The notes beneath the pieces are model-generated. The model made no database searches. It was not told the DNA's origin and worked only from the letters and a program-made list of their open reading frames with translations. From assembly GCA_040772845.1 (NCBI GenBank), contig JAXGXG010000001.1:5580001-5644000 (forward strand): a stretch of 64,000 bases of DNA. The letters run 5' to 3'. This document shows positions 1 to 8,588 of the stretch, piece by piece. Origin of the DNA: PWXP01 sp040772845 (lineage in GTDB: Bacteria; Planctomycetota; Planctomycetia; Pirellulales; Thermoguttaceae). How positions within the stretch are numbered: the first letter of the stretch is position 1; the number at the start of each line of letters is the position of its first letter. A program made the translations under genes and the position numbers.

Positions 1-285
1 AATCGGATGGCGAACAATCGGCGCGTTTGGCTGGGAGGGTTCGAGGCGCCGCCCCGGCATCCGAGCAGTCTGGCCGGGCCGGAGAACGTCAATGGCGACC
101 AGCCCACGGCGCATGAGCTTCACAGTCAGCTATCGCGTTATTTCGAGCTGGGGACGGTGTTCACTGCCATTGCCGGGTTGCTTAACATCTTGGCGGTTTA
201 CGATGCCTGGGGTGGGCCGGTTGCGACGCCAGACAAGAAGGAAGAGGCGGAGGAGGCGGAGGAGGACGGCGAAGACGATCGCTGA
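1..285 (+). CDS. DUF6677-like membrane protein, C-terminal part
   Basis: The frame is already open at base 1, so the gene may begin outside the window; the first in-window ATG is at 7. The visible part has one hydrophobic segment (RYFELGTVFTAIAGLLNILAVYDA region), which resembles the end of DUF6677 proteins, small membrane proteins I know only from planctomycetes. It ends in an acidic Lys/Glu/Asp tail. Function is unknown. The family call rests on recall of the FELGT/AGLLN/YDA pattern and should be treated as moderate. Confidence 0.6.
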   Translation, partial: NRMANNRRVWLGGFEAPPRHPSSLAGPENVNGDQPTAHELHSQLSRYFELGTVFTAIAGLLNILAVYDAWGGPVATPDKKEEAEEAEEDGEDDR

Positions 286-342
286 GGACTGGGCCTCGGG
301 CACCGAATCCCGAGCTTTCGAAACCTGTGTTATGTTGCACTT

Positions 343-546
343 ATGGACCCGACTCTGTTGATTGCGCAAGTGAATGATATGTGGTACGCGCTACCGCTGA
401 TTATCGCGGTGAGCCTGGTGTACGCCGCGACACGGCACGAGCCGATGGCTTCGATTCTTGCGCACGCCGGCAGGCTTGCGCTGTGGATTATCGGGTTCAT
501 GGCGGTGATCTTCGTCGTTCTGGTCATGATTTCCTGGCGTCTGTGA
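343..546 (+). CDS. small two-helix membrane protein, unknown function
   Basis: A 67-residue protein with two predicted membrane helices, one around residues 14-28 and a longer one around 43-65. It follows the DUF6677-like gene by 57 bases on the same strand and precedes trkA. No ribosome binding site is visible. A TATGTT hexamer at 331-336 would place a transcript start close to the ATG, so the mRNA could be leaderless, but no convincing -35 is present. I do not recognise a family. The hydrophobic pattern and the position between co-directional genes make it a likely real gene. Confidence 0.55.
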   Translation: MDPTLLIAQVNDMWYALPLIIAVSLVYAATRHEPMASILAHAGRLALWIIGFMAVIFVVLVMISWRL

Positions 547-680
547 CTCGCCGGGCAACGCACCCATATCGCTCTGGACCAAGCAATGCTTCGCAATGAT
601 CGCCTGATTGCCATGATTTGCCGGAACGGTTACGGGGCTGTGAACGCGCAAGCATTGTGCAGGTTGCTTAGGGGGAATGC

Positions 681-2027
681 ATGAGGATTGTCGTGTTGGG
701 AGCGGGTACGGTTGGGACATCGATTGCCAACCGTTTATGCGGCGGCGGGCACAGCGTTACGCTGGTCGATAGCGACGCCGATACATGCCGGCGAGCGAAT
801 GACGAACTCGATGCGCGTGTGGTCACCGGTTCTGCGTCTCACGCAACGACGCTCTTCCAGGCGGACGTGATTGGGGCGGACCTGTGTCTGGCGGTGACGG
901 GCGTTGATGATGTGAATCTTGTGGGGGCGACCATTGCGAAGGCGATGGGCGCCCGGCGCGCGGTGGCGCGGGTTCGCGCCCCGGTGTTCCGCGACGTGAG
1001 CACGTTCGACTATCAGCGGCATTTCGCCATCGATCGGCTGCTGAGCCTGGAGCACCTTTCGGCCATGGAGCTTGCCCGTGAGATTCGTCATCCGGGCGCT
1101 ATTGCCGTCGAGAATTTTGCGCGCGGCGAACTGGAAATGCAGGAGTTGGCCGTTTCGGAGAAGAGTGCCGCCATCGGCGTGGATTTGAAGGATCTCAATC
1201 TCCCATCGGACGTTCGCATCGGATCGATCAACCGAGGCGGGCGGATGCGCATTGCGGGGGCGACGGATCACGTTGCCGCCGATGACCGGATCAGCCTGAT
1301 CGGTTCTCGGGAGGAAATCGATAAGGTTCGCGTTCTGTTTCAGCGTGAACTGCCGCCGAAACGCAACGTGGTAATTGCCGGGGGCGGAGAGACCGGGTTT
1401 CAGCTTGCTCGCGTGCTCGAAGCGGGACGGTTCAACGTCGTCTTGATGGAACGCCACCGGCAGCGATGCGAGTTTCTGGCCGGCGTGTTGAAGCACACGA
1501 CGGTTGTCCATGCCGACGTCCAGCGGCGAGCGAGTCTGGAAGAGGAACGCGTCGGCAGCGCCGACGTGTTTGTGGCGTGCACCGGCGACGATGAAGACAG
1601 CATCATGGCATGCGTCGAGGCTCGGGAATTGGGCGCGGGCGCGATTCTGTGCATCGTGGATCGTCCCGATTACGCCAACGTCGTCGCCAAGCTCGGTATC
1701 GACCACACGGTCAGTCCGCGCAAAGTCATCGCCCGGCAGATCATGGCGTTTCTCAACACGGGGGCCGTGATTTCCCGCATGCCGCTTTCGATTGACGACC
1801 GAATCGAAATCCTGGAAATCGAGGTGGCGGAACGGTCGCTTGCAACGCAGCAAGCGTTGGCTTCGCTTGCATTGCCGCGGCAGTGTCTGATTGGCGCCGT
1901 CATTCGCGAGAGTTACGTCGTGGTCCCCGGGGCCGGTTATCGCTTTGCCCCGGGCGACACGGTCGTGGCGCTGGTCGAAACCGACGCGATCGACCAGACG
2001 GTGGGCATGTTCAGCAACAACGGGTAG
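681..2027 (+). CDS. trkA: Trk potassium uptake regulatory subunit TrkA
   Basis: TrkA is the cytoplasmic NAD(H)-binding subunit that gates the TrkH potassium channel. The 448-residue length matches the family. There are two tandem RCK units. The first begins with a Rossmann GxGxxG (residues 7-12, GAGTVG). The second begins near residue 230 with IAGGGETG. Each is followed by a TrkA-C-type domain. A GGGGGAA purine run just before the ATG serves as ribosome binding site. The gene ends 12 bases before trkH, so the two are almost certainly one transcript. A 1002-codon open frame on the opposite strand across both genes is a composition shadow. Confidence 0.95.
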   Translation: MRIVVLGAGTVGTSIANRLCGGGHSVTLVDSDADTCRRANDELDARVVTGSASHATTLFQADVIGADLCLAVTGVDDVNLVGATIAKAMGARRAVARVRAPVFRDVSTFDYQRHFAIDRLLSLEHLSAMELAREIRHPGAIAVENFARGELEMQELAVSEKSAAIGVDLKDLNLPSDVRIGSINRGGRMRIAGATDHVAADDRISLIGSREEIDKVRVLFQRELPPKRNVVIAGGGETGFQLARVLEAGRFNVVLMERHRQRCEFLAGVLKHTTVVHADVQRRASLEEERVGSADVFVACTGDDEDSIMACVEARELGAGAILCIVDRPDYANVVAKLGIDHTVSPRKVIARQIMAFLNTGAVISRMPLSIDDRIEILEIEVAERSLATQQALASLALPRQCLIGAVIRESYVVVPGAGYRFAPGDTVVALVETDAIDQTVGMFSNNG

Positions 2028-2039
2028 AAGGCTTGAATC

Positions 2040-3665
2040 ATGGACTTCCGCCTGCTGTGCAAGATGCTGGGCCTTGTCGCCGCACTGATCGGTGTGACGA
2101 TGGTGTTCAGTCTGCCCTGGGCGCTGCAGGCTCTGGGTGGCGAATGGGAGCACGAGTCGCGCGGATTCTACGCCTTGCTGGGCGCGATTGCCATATGCTT
2201 TGTTGTGGCCGGGCTGTTGAGCTATGTGGGGCGCGGCCCGCAGAAGCACCTGTTCCGCAAGGAGGCAATGGCCGTCGTCGGCCTCACCTGGGTTCTGGCC
2301 ACGCTGCTCGGGGCCATCCCCTACCTGCTCTGTGGGGCCGAATATGCACCGGGGCATCCCATGTCGCCGGTCGACGCCATGTTCGAGGCGCAGTCCGGGT
2401 TCAGCACGACCGGCGCGACCGTGCTCACCCAATTGGAAGATCCGGCGTTGGTTCCGCGGTGCATCCTCTTCTGGCGATCCAGCACGCATTTCTTGGGCGG
2501 CTTGGGGATTATCGTTCTGTTCGTGGCCATCCTGGGGCAAGGGTCGGCGGGCAAGGCACTCATGCAGGCGGAAATGCCCGGTCCCAGCCACTCCAGCCAG
2601 CAAGCTCGCATGCAGCATACGGCCTGGGTGCTGTTTTTCATCTACGCGGCGCTGAACGCCATCTTGACGCTCCTGCTCGTGTTGCAGGGGCTGTCGGTAT
2701 TCGACGCCCTGTGCCATGCCTTCAGTACGATGGCGACTGGTGGATTCAGCACCTACAACGCCAGCGTGGGGCATTTTCGGAACGTTGAAGGTCTGAATGC
2801 GCCGCTGATTGAAATGACCATTGCCCTGTTCATGGTCTTGGGCGGAATGAACTTCATGCTCCTGTACTTCGCCGCGCTCGGCAAGTTTCGCCGATTGTGG
2901 TCGGACGTCGAGTGCCGTACCTACGTGATGATTCTGCTCGTGGCGTCTTTGTTGATAACGGGGGTCGGCCTGTATTCCGGCGACTTCGCCGGTCCGACCG
3001 GCATGAACCGCGCCGCGGCGGAGCAGAAAGGCGAGGAACCGCCGGCTCCCCACGGCCAACAAATTGCCGACGCCGCGTGCTACAGCGTCTTCCAGGTGGT
3101 CTCCATTATGACCACAACCGGTTTCTGCACCGACGATTTCGACCGATGGAACAGTCTTGCCCGCGGCCTTCTGCTCCTTCTGATGTTCGTCGGCGCGAGT
3201 GCGGGCAGCACGGGAGGCGGGATCAAGGTGATTCGCGTCATCCTTTTCACCAAGATTCTCCACCTGGAAGTGGAACAAGTATTTCACCCTTCGGTCGTTC
3301 GGCCGCTGCGGCTTGGAGGCGAGCCAGTTGCGGAACAGGATCTCCGCCGGCAGATTCTCGTCTACTTCGGACTGATTCTCGCCATCTGCGTCGTGGGCTG
3401 GCTGTTCACCGTTGCATTCGAGCCAGACGACACCTGGACGGCCGGAGGTGGACGCCCGGAGAACAAGCTTATTGACGCGGCAAGTTGCGTGACGGCGACG
3501 TTGAACAATATCGGGCCCGGAATCGGCGTGATTGGCGCGACGCGGAATTACTCCAGCTTTCACTGGTACACCAAGTTGCTGTTCATCTGGCTCATGATGC
3601 TGGGTCGGCTCGAGTTGTACGTGATTCTGGTACTCTTTATTCCTCAGTTCTGGCGTAGCCAATAA
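2040..3665 (+). CDS. trkH: TrkH family potassium transporter
   Basis: Membrane pore subunit of the Trk potassium uptake system. The 541 residues carry the expected helix-pore-helix repeats. Selectivity-filter-like turns are visible, such as GFSTTGATV near residue 121 and ATGGFST near 235, with further STG/TTG and NNIGPGIG stretches in the C-terminal half. An insertion rich in Ala/Glu/Pro around residues 318-340 makes it a little longer than the E. coli protein. It directly follows trkA, which supplies its gating ring. No kdp-type genes are nearby. Confidence 0.95.
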   Translation: MDFRLLCKMLGLVAALIGVTMVFSLPWALQALGGEWEHESRGFYALLGAIAICFVVAGLLSYVGRGPQKHLFRKEAMAVVGLTWVLATLLGAIPYLLCGAEYAPGHPMSPVDAMFEAQSGFSTTGATVLTQLEDPALVPRCILFWRSSTHFLGGLGIIVLFVAILGQGSAGKALMQAEMPGPSHSSQQARMQHTAWVLFFIYAALNAILTLLLVLQGLSVFDALCHAFSTMATGGFSTYNASVGHFRNVEGLNAPLIEMTIALFMVLGGMNFMLLYFAALGKFRRLWSDVECRTYVMILLVASLLITGVGLYSGDFAGPTGMNRAAAEQKGEEPPAPHGQQIADAACYSVFQVVSIMTTTGFCTDDFDRWNSLARGLLLLLMFVGASAGSTGGGIKVIRVILFTKILHLEVEQVFHPSVVRPLRLGGEPVAEQDLRRQILVYFGLILAICVVGWLFTVAFEPDDTWTAGGGRPENKLIDAASCVTATLNNIGPGIGVIGATRNYSSFHWYTKLLFIWLMMLGRLELYVILVLFIPQFWRSQ

Positions 3666-3730
3666 CAGCCGGCAAATCGTTGCGCCGGAGAACCGTATTT
3701 CCGCCGGTCTACTATCGCCCTGCCTTTTCC

Positions 3731-4330
3731 ATGACCGTGCCACCGCTTGATCTCGACTGGGTTGTCGCCCACAGCTTCGTTGCCGCCGCAGAGCATTACG
3801 CCGTGATCGATTCGACGAACAATCGGGCGAAAGAGGCGGCCCGTTCGCCGATCGAGTTGCCGCTGCTGGTCGTGGCCGACAGTCAAACGGCAGGCCGGGG
3901 ACGCGGCGTCAATCGCTGGTGGACGGGCCAGGGCAGCCTGGCGTTCTCCCTGCTGGCCGATCCGGCGGTGTGGCGCGTCGATCCTCGGCGTCATGCGGCG
4001 GCGTTGTCTCTTGGCGTTGCAAACGCGGTGGCGGAAAGCGCCAATGCGGTCTTGCCTGAAACGATGCGCGCCGAGGTGAAGCCGCCGAACGACGTGTACG
4101 TTGGCGACCGCAAGCTGGCGGGGATTCTGATCGAAGGCCTGGCCGGCGGGCTACTGGTGATTGGCATCGGGCTGAATGCAAACAACACGCTAGCCGACGC
4201 CCCGGCCGAGTTGCAGACCACGGTGACCACGATGCGCGAGCTGCTTGGCCGTGTCGTTGATCCGACGGAATTGCTCCTCGAAATGCTTGTGCGACTTGAA
4301 GCGGCGTTGACTTCGGCAGGGACCACGTGA
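3731..4330 (+). CDS. birA: biotin--[acetyl-CoA-carboxylase] ligase (BirA-type, catalytic part only)
   Basis: Attaches biotin to the carrier domain of biotin-dependent carboxylases. Visible motifs are the GRGRGVNRWW loop that holds the biotinyl-adenylate and the KPPNDVYVGDRKLAGILIE strand of the active site (the usual KWPND has Pro in place of Trp). There is no N-terminal helix-turn-helix, so this is the monofunctional type and not a biotin-operon repressor. I prefer ATG 3731 (199 residues); a TTG at 3680 would add 17 unconserved-looking residues. It follows trkH by 65 bases. The C-terminal SH3-like domain is very short or missing. Confidence 0.88.
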   Translation: MTVPPLDLDWVVAHSFVAAAEHYAVIDSTNNRAKEAARSPIELPLLVVADSQTAGRGRGVNRWWTGQGSLAFSLLADPAVWRVDPRRHAAALSLGVANAVAESANAVLPETMRAEVKPPNDVYVGDRKLAGILIEGLAGGLLVIGIGLNANNTLADAPAELQTTVTTMRELLGRVVDPTELLLEMLVRLEAALTSAGTT

Positions 4331-4468
4331 ACCCGTCAGGCAATCTGCTTCGCCTCGCTGGCGGCGGCGTTTTGCCGGCAGGGGGGGTTGGCTGGCTCTA
4401 CGCCTGGCGGGCGTGTATACTTGATCTTTGGTTGGTTGTCGTTATCCCTTAGTTCAGGAGTAGAAACC

Positions 4469-5440
4469 ATGACTCGCATCATTGAGGCAGTTGATCGATC
4501 CGGGGCGCTTAGTCGTCGCGGTTTTCTTGCGGCCGGGGCTGCCATTGCGGCAACGGCCGGCGGCCGAATCGGAGCGGCGGAGCCGGAAGCGGCGAAGGAT
4601 GCCACTGTCGTTCGCCCGCCGGAAGGCAAGCGGATTCTGCTCTCTTGCAAGTTGGGGATGATCGCCTCGAAAGTGGGCGACAAGCCGTTGTCGCTTGTCG
4701 AGCGGTTGCGTATGGCCGGCGAGGCCGGATTCGACGGCGTCGACTTCGATCAGGCCGGAAACCACACGCCGGAAGAAGCGCGCGATGCCGTGCGGCAGTC
4801 GGGCGTGTTCGTCCATAATGCAATCAATCATGCCCATTGGAGCAACCGTTTGACCAGCCCCGATGCCGAACAGCGAGCGAAGGGCCGGGCCAATATCGAG
4901 CACTGTATTCGTGTCTCCCATGCGGCCGGCGGCAATGGCGTCTTGATCGTTGTGGGGCGCGGCAGCGATGGCGAGCCCGAGGTGATCGAACAGCGGTGCC
5001 GCGACGAGATCAAGAGCCTGCTGCCTCTCGCGGCGGCCTTGGGCCAGCCGATTCTGATCGAGAATGTGTGGAACCAGATGTTCTACGATCACGATGCCCC
5101 GCCCGAGCAATCGGCCGAGAAGTTCGTCAAGTTCGTCGATAGCTTCAACAGCCCGTGGGTCGGCATGTACTACGACATCGGGAACCATTGGAAGTACGGG
5201 CAACCGGGCGATTGGATTCGCGAGTTCGGCTACCGTTGCGTGAAGCTTGACGTGAAGGGCTTCAGCCGGGCACAGAACAAATTTACCGACATTGGTGAAG
5301 GCGACTTGCCCTGGGATCAGGTGCGCAAGGCGCTGGACGATATCGGTTTCACCGGATGGGCTACGGCCGAAGTTGGCGGCGGCGACGTCGCGCGCCTGAC
5401 GCTGGTGCGCGAGCAGATGCAGAAGGCCTTTGGCCTGTAA
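4469..5440 (+). CDS. Tat-exported sugar phosphate isomerase/epimerase-like protein (hydroxypyruvate isomerase-like TIM barrel)
   Basis: Xylose isomerase-like TIM barrel protein of 323 residues. The start at ATG 4469 is set by an AGGAG at 4456-4460. It gives a twin-arginine signal (SRRGFLAAGAAIA around residues 14-26), so the protein is exported folded, consistent with metal binding. Barrel features include GFDGVDFD, the ILIENVWN strand, the YYDIGNHWKYG metal-ligand strand and a late VKLDVKGF strand. Similar exported isomerase-like proteins are common and expanded in planctomycetes, and their substrates are mostly unknown. A TATACT at 4416-4421 may be a -10 box, but I find no matching -35. The ABC importer genes start 27 bases downstream. 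Confidence 0.85.
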   Translation: MTRIIEAVDRSGALSRRGFLAAGAAIAATAGGRIGAAEPEAAKDATVVRPPEGKRILLSCKLGMIASKVGDKPLSLVERLRMAGEAGFDGVDFDQAGNHTPEEARDAVRQSGVFVHNAINHAHWSNRLTSPDAEQRAKGRANIEHCIRVSHAAGGNGVLIVVGRGSDGEPEVIEQRCRDEIKSLLPLAAALGQPILIENVWNQMFYDHDAPPEQSAEKFVKFVDSFNSPWVGMYYDIGNHWKYGQPGDWIREFGYRCVKLDVKGFSRAQNKFTDIGEGDLPWDQVRKALDDIGFTGWATAEVGGGDVARLTLVREQMQKAFGL

Positions 5441-5467
5441 AGAGTCCTGAAACACGGCCGTAATGAC

Positions 5468-6589
5468 ATGCACAGACGTATGCGTCGCTCTGCGATTCTT
5501 GTCGGGCTTCTGACGTTGCTCGCCGTATTTTCGTCCTGCCGCCGATCGGACGGCCCGGCCGAATCGCAGGGCCGAGCCGTAACCGATCTGGCAGGCCGGA
5601 GCGTGGCTGTTCCGGACAAGGTGCAGCGCCTCGTTGCGTTGGGACCCGGGGCAATGCGGCTTGTGGCTTACCTGGGCGCCGCCGACCGGGTTGTCGGAAT
5701 CGAGGAGTTCGAGCGGCGTATGTCGCGGGATGTGTACGAGCGGCCGTATGCGAGTACATTGAGTGAGGCGTTTCGCGAGCTTCCGGTGGTGGGCGCCGGC
5801 GGGCCCGGTGTGCTGCCCGATTTCGAGCAGCTTCTGATGTGCCGGCCCGACCTGATCGTGGCCGTGAGCATGGAACCTTCGCAACTCGACAACATCCAGG
5901 CGAAGACGGGCGTTCCGGCCGTCTACCTGTCGTATGGGGCGTTGGGGGTCTGGCGCGACGAGGCGCGGCGGTCGCTCGCACTCCTTGGCGAACTGCTGGG
6001 TGAGGGGCAGCGAGCGGCGGCCATCAACGCTTATCTTGCGGCGGCGGAGGAAGACCTGAAAGAGCGGACCGAGACGCTGGAAGCAAGCGAACGGCCGGCG
6101 GCCTATTTCGGCGGAATCTCGTACAAGGGTGCGCATGGTCTGACCAGTACGGAAGCCGGATATCCTCCGGCTCGACTGGCTCGGGTCCGCAATCTGGCGG
6201 ACAGTCTGGAGACGACCGGGCACTTCTTCATCGACAAAGAGCAAATCCTGCTCTGGAACCCCGATTTTATCTTCATCGATACAGGCAGCCGTTCGATCCT
6301 CGACGACGATTTTCAGAAGAACGGAGAGTTCTACCGGCTTCTGAAGGCCGCCGAGTCAGGGCAGGTGTTTTCCGTATTGCCGTACAACTACTACAATACG
6401 AACATCGAACTGGCTTTGCTGAACGCCTATTTCATCGGCAAATGCGTCTACCCGGAGCAGTTCAGCGACGTCGATATCGAGGAGAAGGCCCGCGAGATCA
6501 TGGCCGTTTTCCTTGGCGTGCGCCCCGAGCAGGAAATACCAGCCTACCGGACTCTGCGGTTTCCGGCGACCGGACCGGTGGAGTGGTGA
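5468..6589 (+). CDS. ABC importer substrate-binding lipoprotein (iron-complex/corrinoid family)
   Basis: Periplasmic receptor of a FecCD/BtuCDF-type importer, 373 residues. The N-terminus is a lipoprotein signal (LLAVFSSC, cysteine near residue 24). The body has the class III binding-protein layout: VTDLAGRSVAVPDKVQRLVALGPG at the start of lobe 1, then a long linking helix and a second lobe containing the GGISYKGAHG segment. The family carries ferric siderophores, heme, cobalamin and in some cases molybdate/tungstate, and sequence alone does not decide which. It is first in a tight operon with permease and ATPase. There is no room for a cobalamin riboswitch in the 27-base gap upstream. Confidence 0.9.
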   Translation: MHRRMRRSAILVGLLTLLAVFSSCRRSDGPAESQGRAVTDLAGRSVAVPDKVQRLVALGPGAMRLVAYLGAADRVVGIEEFERRMSRDVYERPYASTLSEAFRELPVVGAGGPGVLPDFEQLLMCRPDLIVAVSMEPSQLDNIQAKTGVPAVYLSYGALGVWRDEARRSLALLGELLGEGQRAAAINAYLAAAEEDLKERTETLEASERPAAYFGGISYKGAHGLTSTEAGYPPARLARVRNLADSLETTGHFFIDKEQILLWNPDFIFIDTGSRSILDDDFQKNGEFYRLLKAAESGQVFSVLPYNYYNTNIELALLNAYFIGKCVYPEQFSDVDIEEKAREIMAVFLGVRPEQEIPAYRTLRFPATGPVEW

Positions 6590-6590
6590 G

Positions 6591-7658
6591 ATGCCGGAAA
6601 CAGACGTGAGATCGCAGTATGCCCGGCATGTGCGGCGAAAGGTCGGCTTCGGCTGCCTGCTGGTTGGAATGATCTCCGTGGTGACGGTCGTCTCTATGCA
6701 GACCGGAGCGTATCCGATCGGCCTGGGCGATATGCTTCGGGCATGGACCTCCGGCGGCGACGAGGCCACGTTTCACGTATTGTGGAGCATTCGCATTCCG
6801 CAGGTATTGGCGGCGCTGTTGGCCGGGGGGTGTCTTGGGCTTTCGGGCGCGGCCATGCAGAACGTGCTGCGAAACCCGCTGGCTTCGCCCTTCACGCTGG
6901 GCGTTTCGCAAGGGGCCGTTTTCGGGGCGACGTTTGCCATCATTGCCTTGGGCGCGGGAACGAGCGTCGCGACGGAAACGGAGGGCTCCATCGCGTCGAT
7001 GCCGTACGTATTGGCCGTATGTGCTTTCGCCGGCTCGTTGATTACCGTGACGGCGCTCGTGCTCTTTTCGTCGCTGCGCGGCCTTTCACCGGCCGCATTG
7101 ATCTTGGCCGGAGTGGCCATGAGCGAAGTCGCCCGATCGGCAACCATGCTGCTGCAGTATTTCGCTTCGGATACGGAGGTGGCATCGGCCGTGTTCTGGA
7201 CCTTCGGCGATCTGAAGAAGGCGCAGTGGCCTGAACTGGGGTTGATGACGACTGTCCTGTTGCCGGCAGGCGTGTATTTCCTTTGGCGCGCCTGGCACTT
7301 CAACGCGATGATCTGGGGAGACGATGCAGCGAAGAGCCTCGGCGTCAGCGTTGCGCCGGTTCGACTGACGGCCCTTGTGCTTGCTGCGTTGGTTGCGTCG
7401 GTAGCCACGGCGTTTGTGGGGGTCATCGGGTTTGTGGGCCTGATTGCGCCACATATGGTAAGGATGGTCGTTGGCGAGGATCATCGTTTCCTGTTCCCTT
7501 ACTCGGCATTGGCCGGCGGGTTGCTTCTGCTGGCGGCCGATCTGCTGGCCCGTACGATCATGGCCCCGGTCGTCCTGCCGGTTGGTATCCTCACTTCGTT
7601 TGCCGGGGGACCGGTCTTCCTGTATCTGCTGCTAAGACACAGGAGTATCCGGTCATGA
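6591..7658 (+). CDS. ABC importer permease, FecCD/BtuC family
   Basis: Inner-membrane permease, 355 residues from ATG 6591, which follows the receptor gene stop by one base. About ten hydrophobic helices are present. Family hallmarks are the RIPQVLAALLAGGCLGLSGA turn after the second helix, the NPLASPFTLGVSQGA segment, and the coupling region around GVIGFVGLIAPHMVRM before the last helices. It overlaps the ATPase gene by four bases (ATGA), so translation of the two is coupled. The substrate is set by the receptor and is unknown. Confidence 0.94.
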   Translation: MPETDVRSQYARHVRRKVGFGCLLVGMISVVTVVSMQTGAYPIGLGDMLRAWTSGGDEATFHVLWSIRIPQVLAALLAGGCLGLSGAAMQNVLRNPLASPFTLGVSQGAVFGATFAIIALGAGTSVATETEGSIASMPYVLAVCAFAGSLITVTALVLFSSLRGLSPAALILAGVAMSEVARSATMLLQYFASDTEVASAVFWTFGDLKKAQWPELGLMTTVLLPAGVYFLWRAWHFNAMIWGDDAAKSLGVSVAPVRLTALVLAALVASVATAFVGVIGFVGLIAPHMVRMVVGEDHRFLFPYSALAGGLLLLAADLLARTIMAPVVLPVGILTSFAGGPVFLYLLLRHRSIRS

Positions 7659-8551
7659 CGCTTCAGGTCCGCGATGTCCGTTTCTCGTACTGCGGCGAGG
7701 AGGTGCTGCGAGGGGTCGATCTGGAACTGCCGCAGGGTTGTCTTGCGGCCATCCTGGGCGAGAACGGTTCCGGGAAGACGACCTTACTGAAGACGTTGAA
7801 TCGCCTGCTTCGTCCCCATGCCGGCACAGTGATGATCGACGGCAAGGCGGTGGCCGGTATGAAGGGGCGGGAGATCGCGCGTTATTTCGGGTATATGCCC
7901 CAACGGCAAGAGGTGGCCTACTGCACTGTGTTCGAGGCAGTGCTGCTGGGCAGGAAGACGCAGGGCGGCGGACGAACGGATTCGGACGACCTGGAGAAGA
8001 CCGAGTCGCTCTTGCGGTTGGTGCGGCTGGAGCATCTGGCCATGCGCCCTGCAACGGAGCTTAGCGGAGGCGAACTGCAGAAGGTCGTCCTGGCCCGCGC
8101 ACTGGCGCAGGAACCGAAGGTCCTGTTGCTGGACGAGCCGATCAACCATCTCGATCCGGTCAATCAGATTGAAGTGATGAGCCTGCTGCACGCGGTAACG
8201 CGAGATCTCGGCATGACGACGCTGGTGGTTACCCACAATATCGACAACGCCTTGCGATTTGCGGACCGGTTCATCCTGCTGGGCCACGGCCAGGTACTTG
8301 CCTCAGGCGGAAGGGAAATCATTACGCCGGACGTGATCCAGCAGACCTTCCATATCGACGTGACCATTGGCGAGGTCGCCGGTGTCATGGTTGTCGTACC
8401 GGCGTTGCATGGCAGGCGATCGCATCAACACCTGGAAGACTCGGGCCATTTCCGGGAGCATGTGCATGAGGTCGACGATCACGTGTTCGACCATCGGCAC
8501 AACGGAACGCAGAGCGAGCCGGGCGAGAACGAGGCTTCCCGTCAGGAGTGA
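7655..8551 (+). CDS. ABC importer ATPase, FepC/BtuD family, with His-rich C-terminal tail
   Basis: ATPase of the importer, 298 residues. Walker A GENGSGKTT lies at residues 35-43, with the Q-loop PQRQEVAY, signature LSGGELQKV, Walker B LLLDEPINHLD and switch His in VVTHN. After the normal end of the fold (about residue 250), a polar extension of roughly 45 residues contains eight histidines (clusters such as HQHLED, HVHEVDDH and FDHRHN) and many acidic residues. Such a tail is absent from typical FepC/BtuD proteins and suggests metal binding; that role is inference. The gene stops 37 bases before the convergent DUF4405 gene. Confidence 0.93.
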   Translation: MTLQVRDVRFSYCGEEVLRGVDLELPQGCLAAILGENGSGKTTLLKTLNRLLRPHAGTVMIDGKAVAGMKGREIARYFGYMPQRQEVAYCTVFEAVLLGRKTQGGGRTDSDDLEKTESLLRLVRLEHLAMRPATELSGGELQKVVLARALAQEPKVLLLDEPINHLDPVNQIEVMSLLHAVTRDLGMTTLVVTHNIDNALRFADRFILLGHGQVLASGGREIITPDVIQQTFHIDVTIGEVAGVMVVVPALHGRRSHQHLEDSGHFREHVHEVDDHVFDHRHNGTQSEPGENEASRQE

Positions 8552-8588
8552 CGTATGGGGTTTCGAGCGTAGCGTTTGCAGGGAAGGT

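Noticed and set aside
735..3743. 1002-codon open frame on the minus strand across trkA-trkH
   Set aside because: It mirrors two well-recognised genes, has no domain pattern, is Arg/His/Gln-rich, and reflects GC-rich third positions.
5441..5467. Cobalamin or other riboswitch ahead of the ABC importer
   Set aside because: The gap to the previous gene is only 27 bases, too small for such an element.
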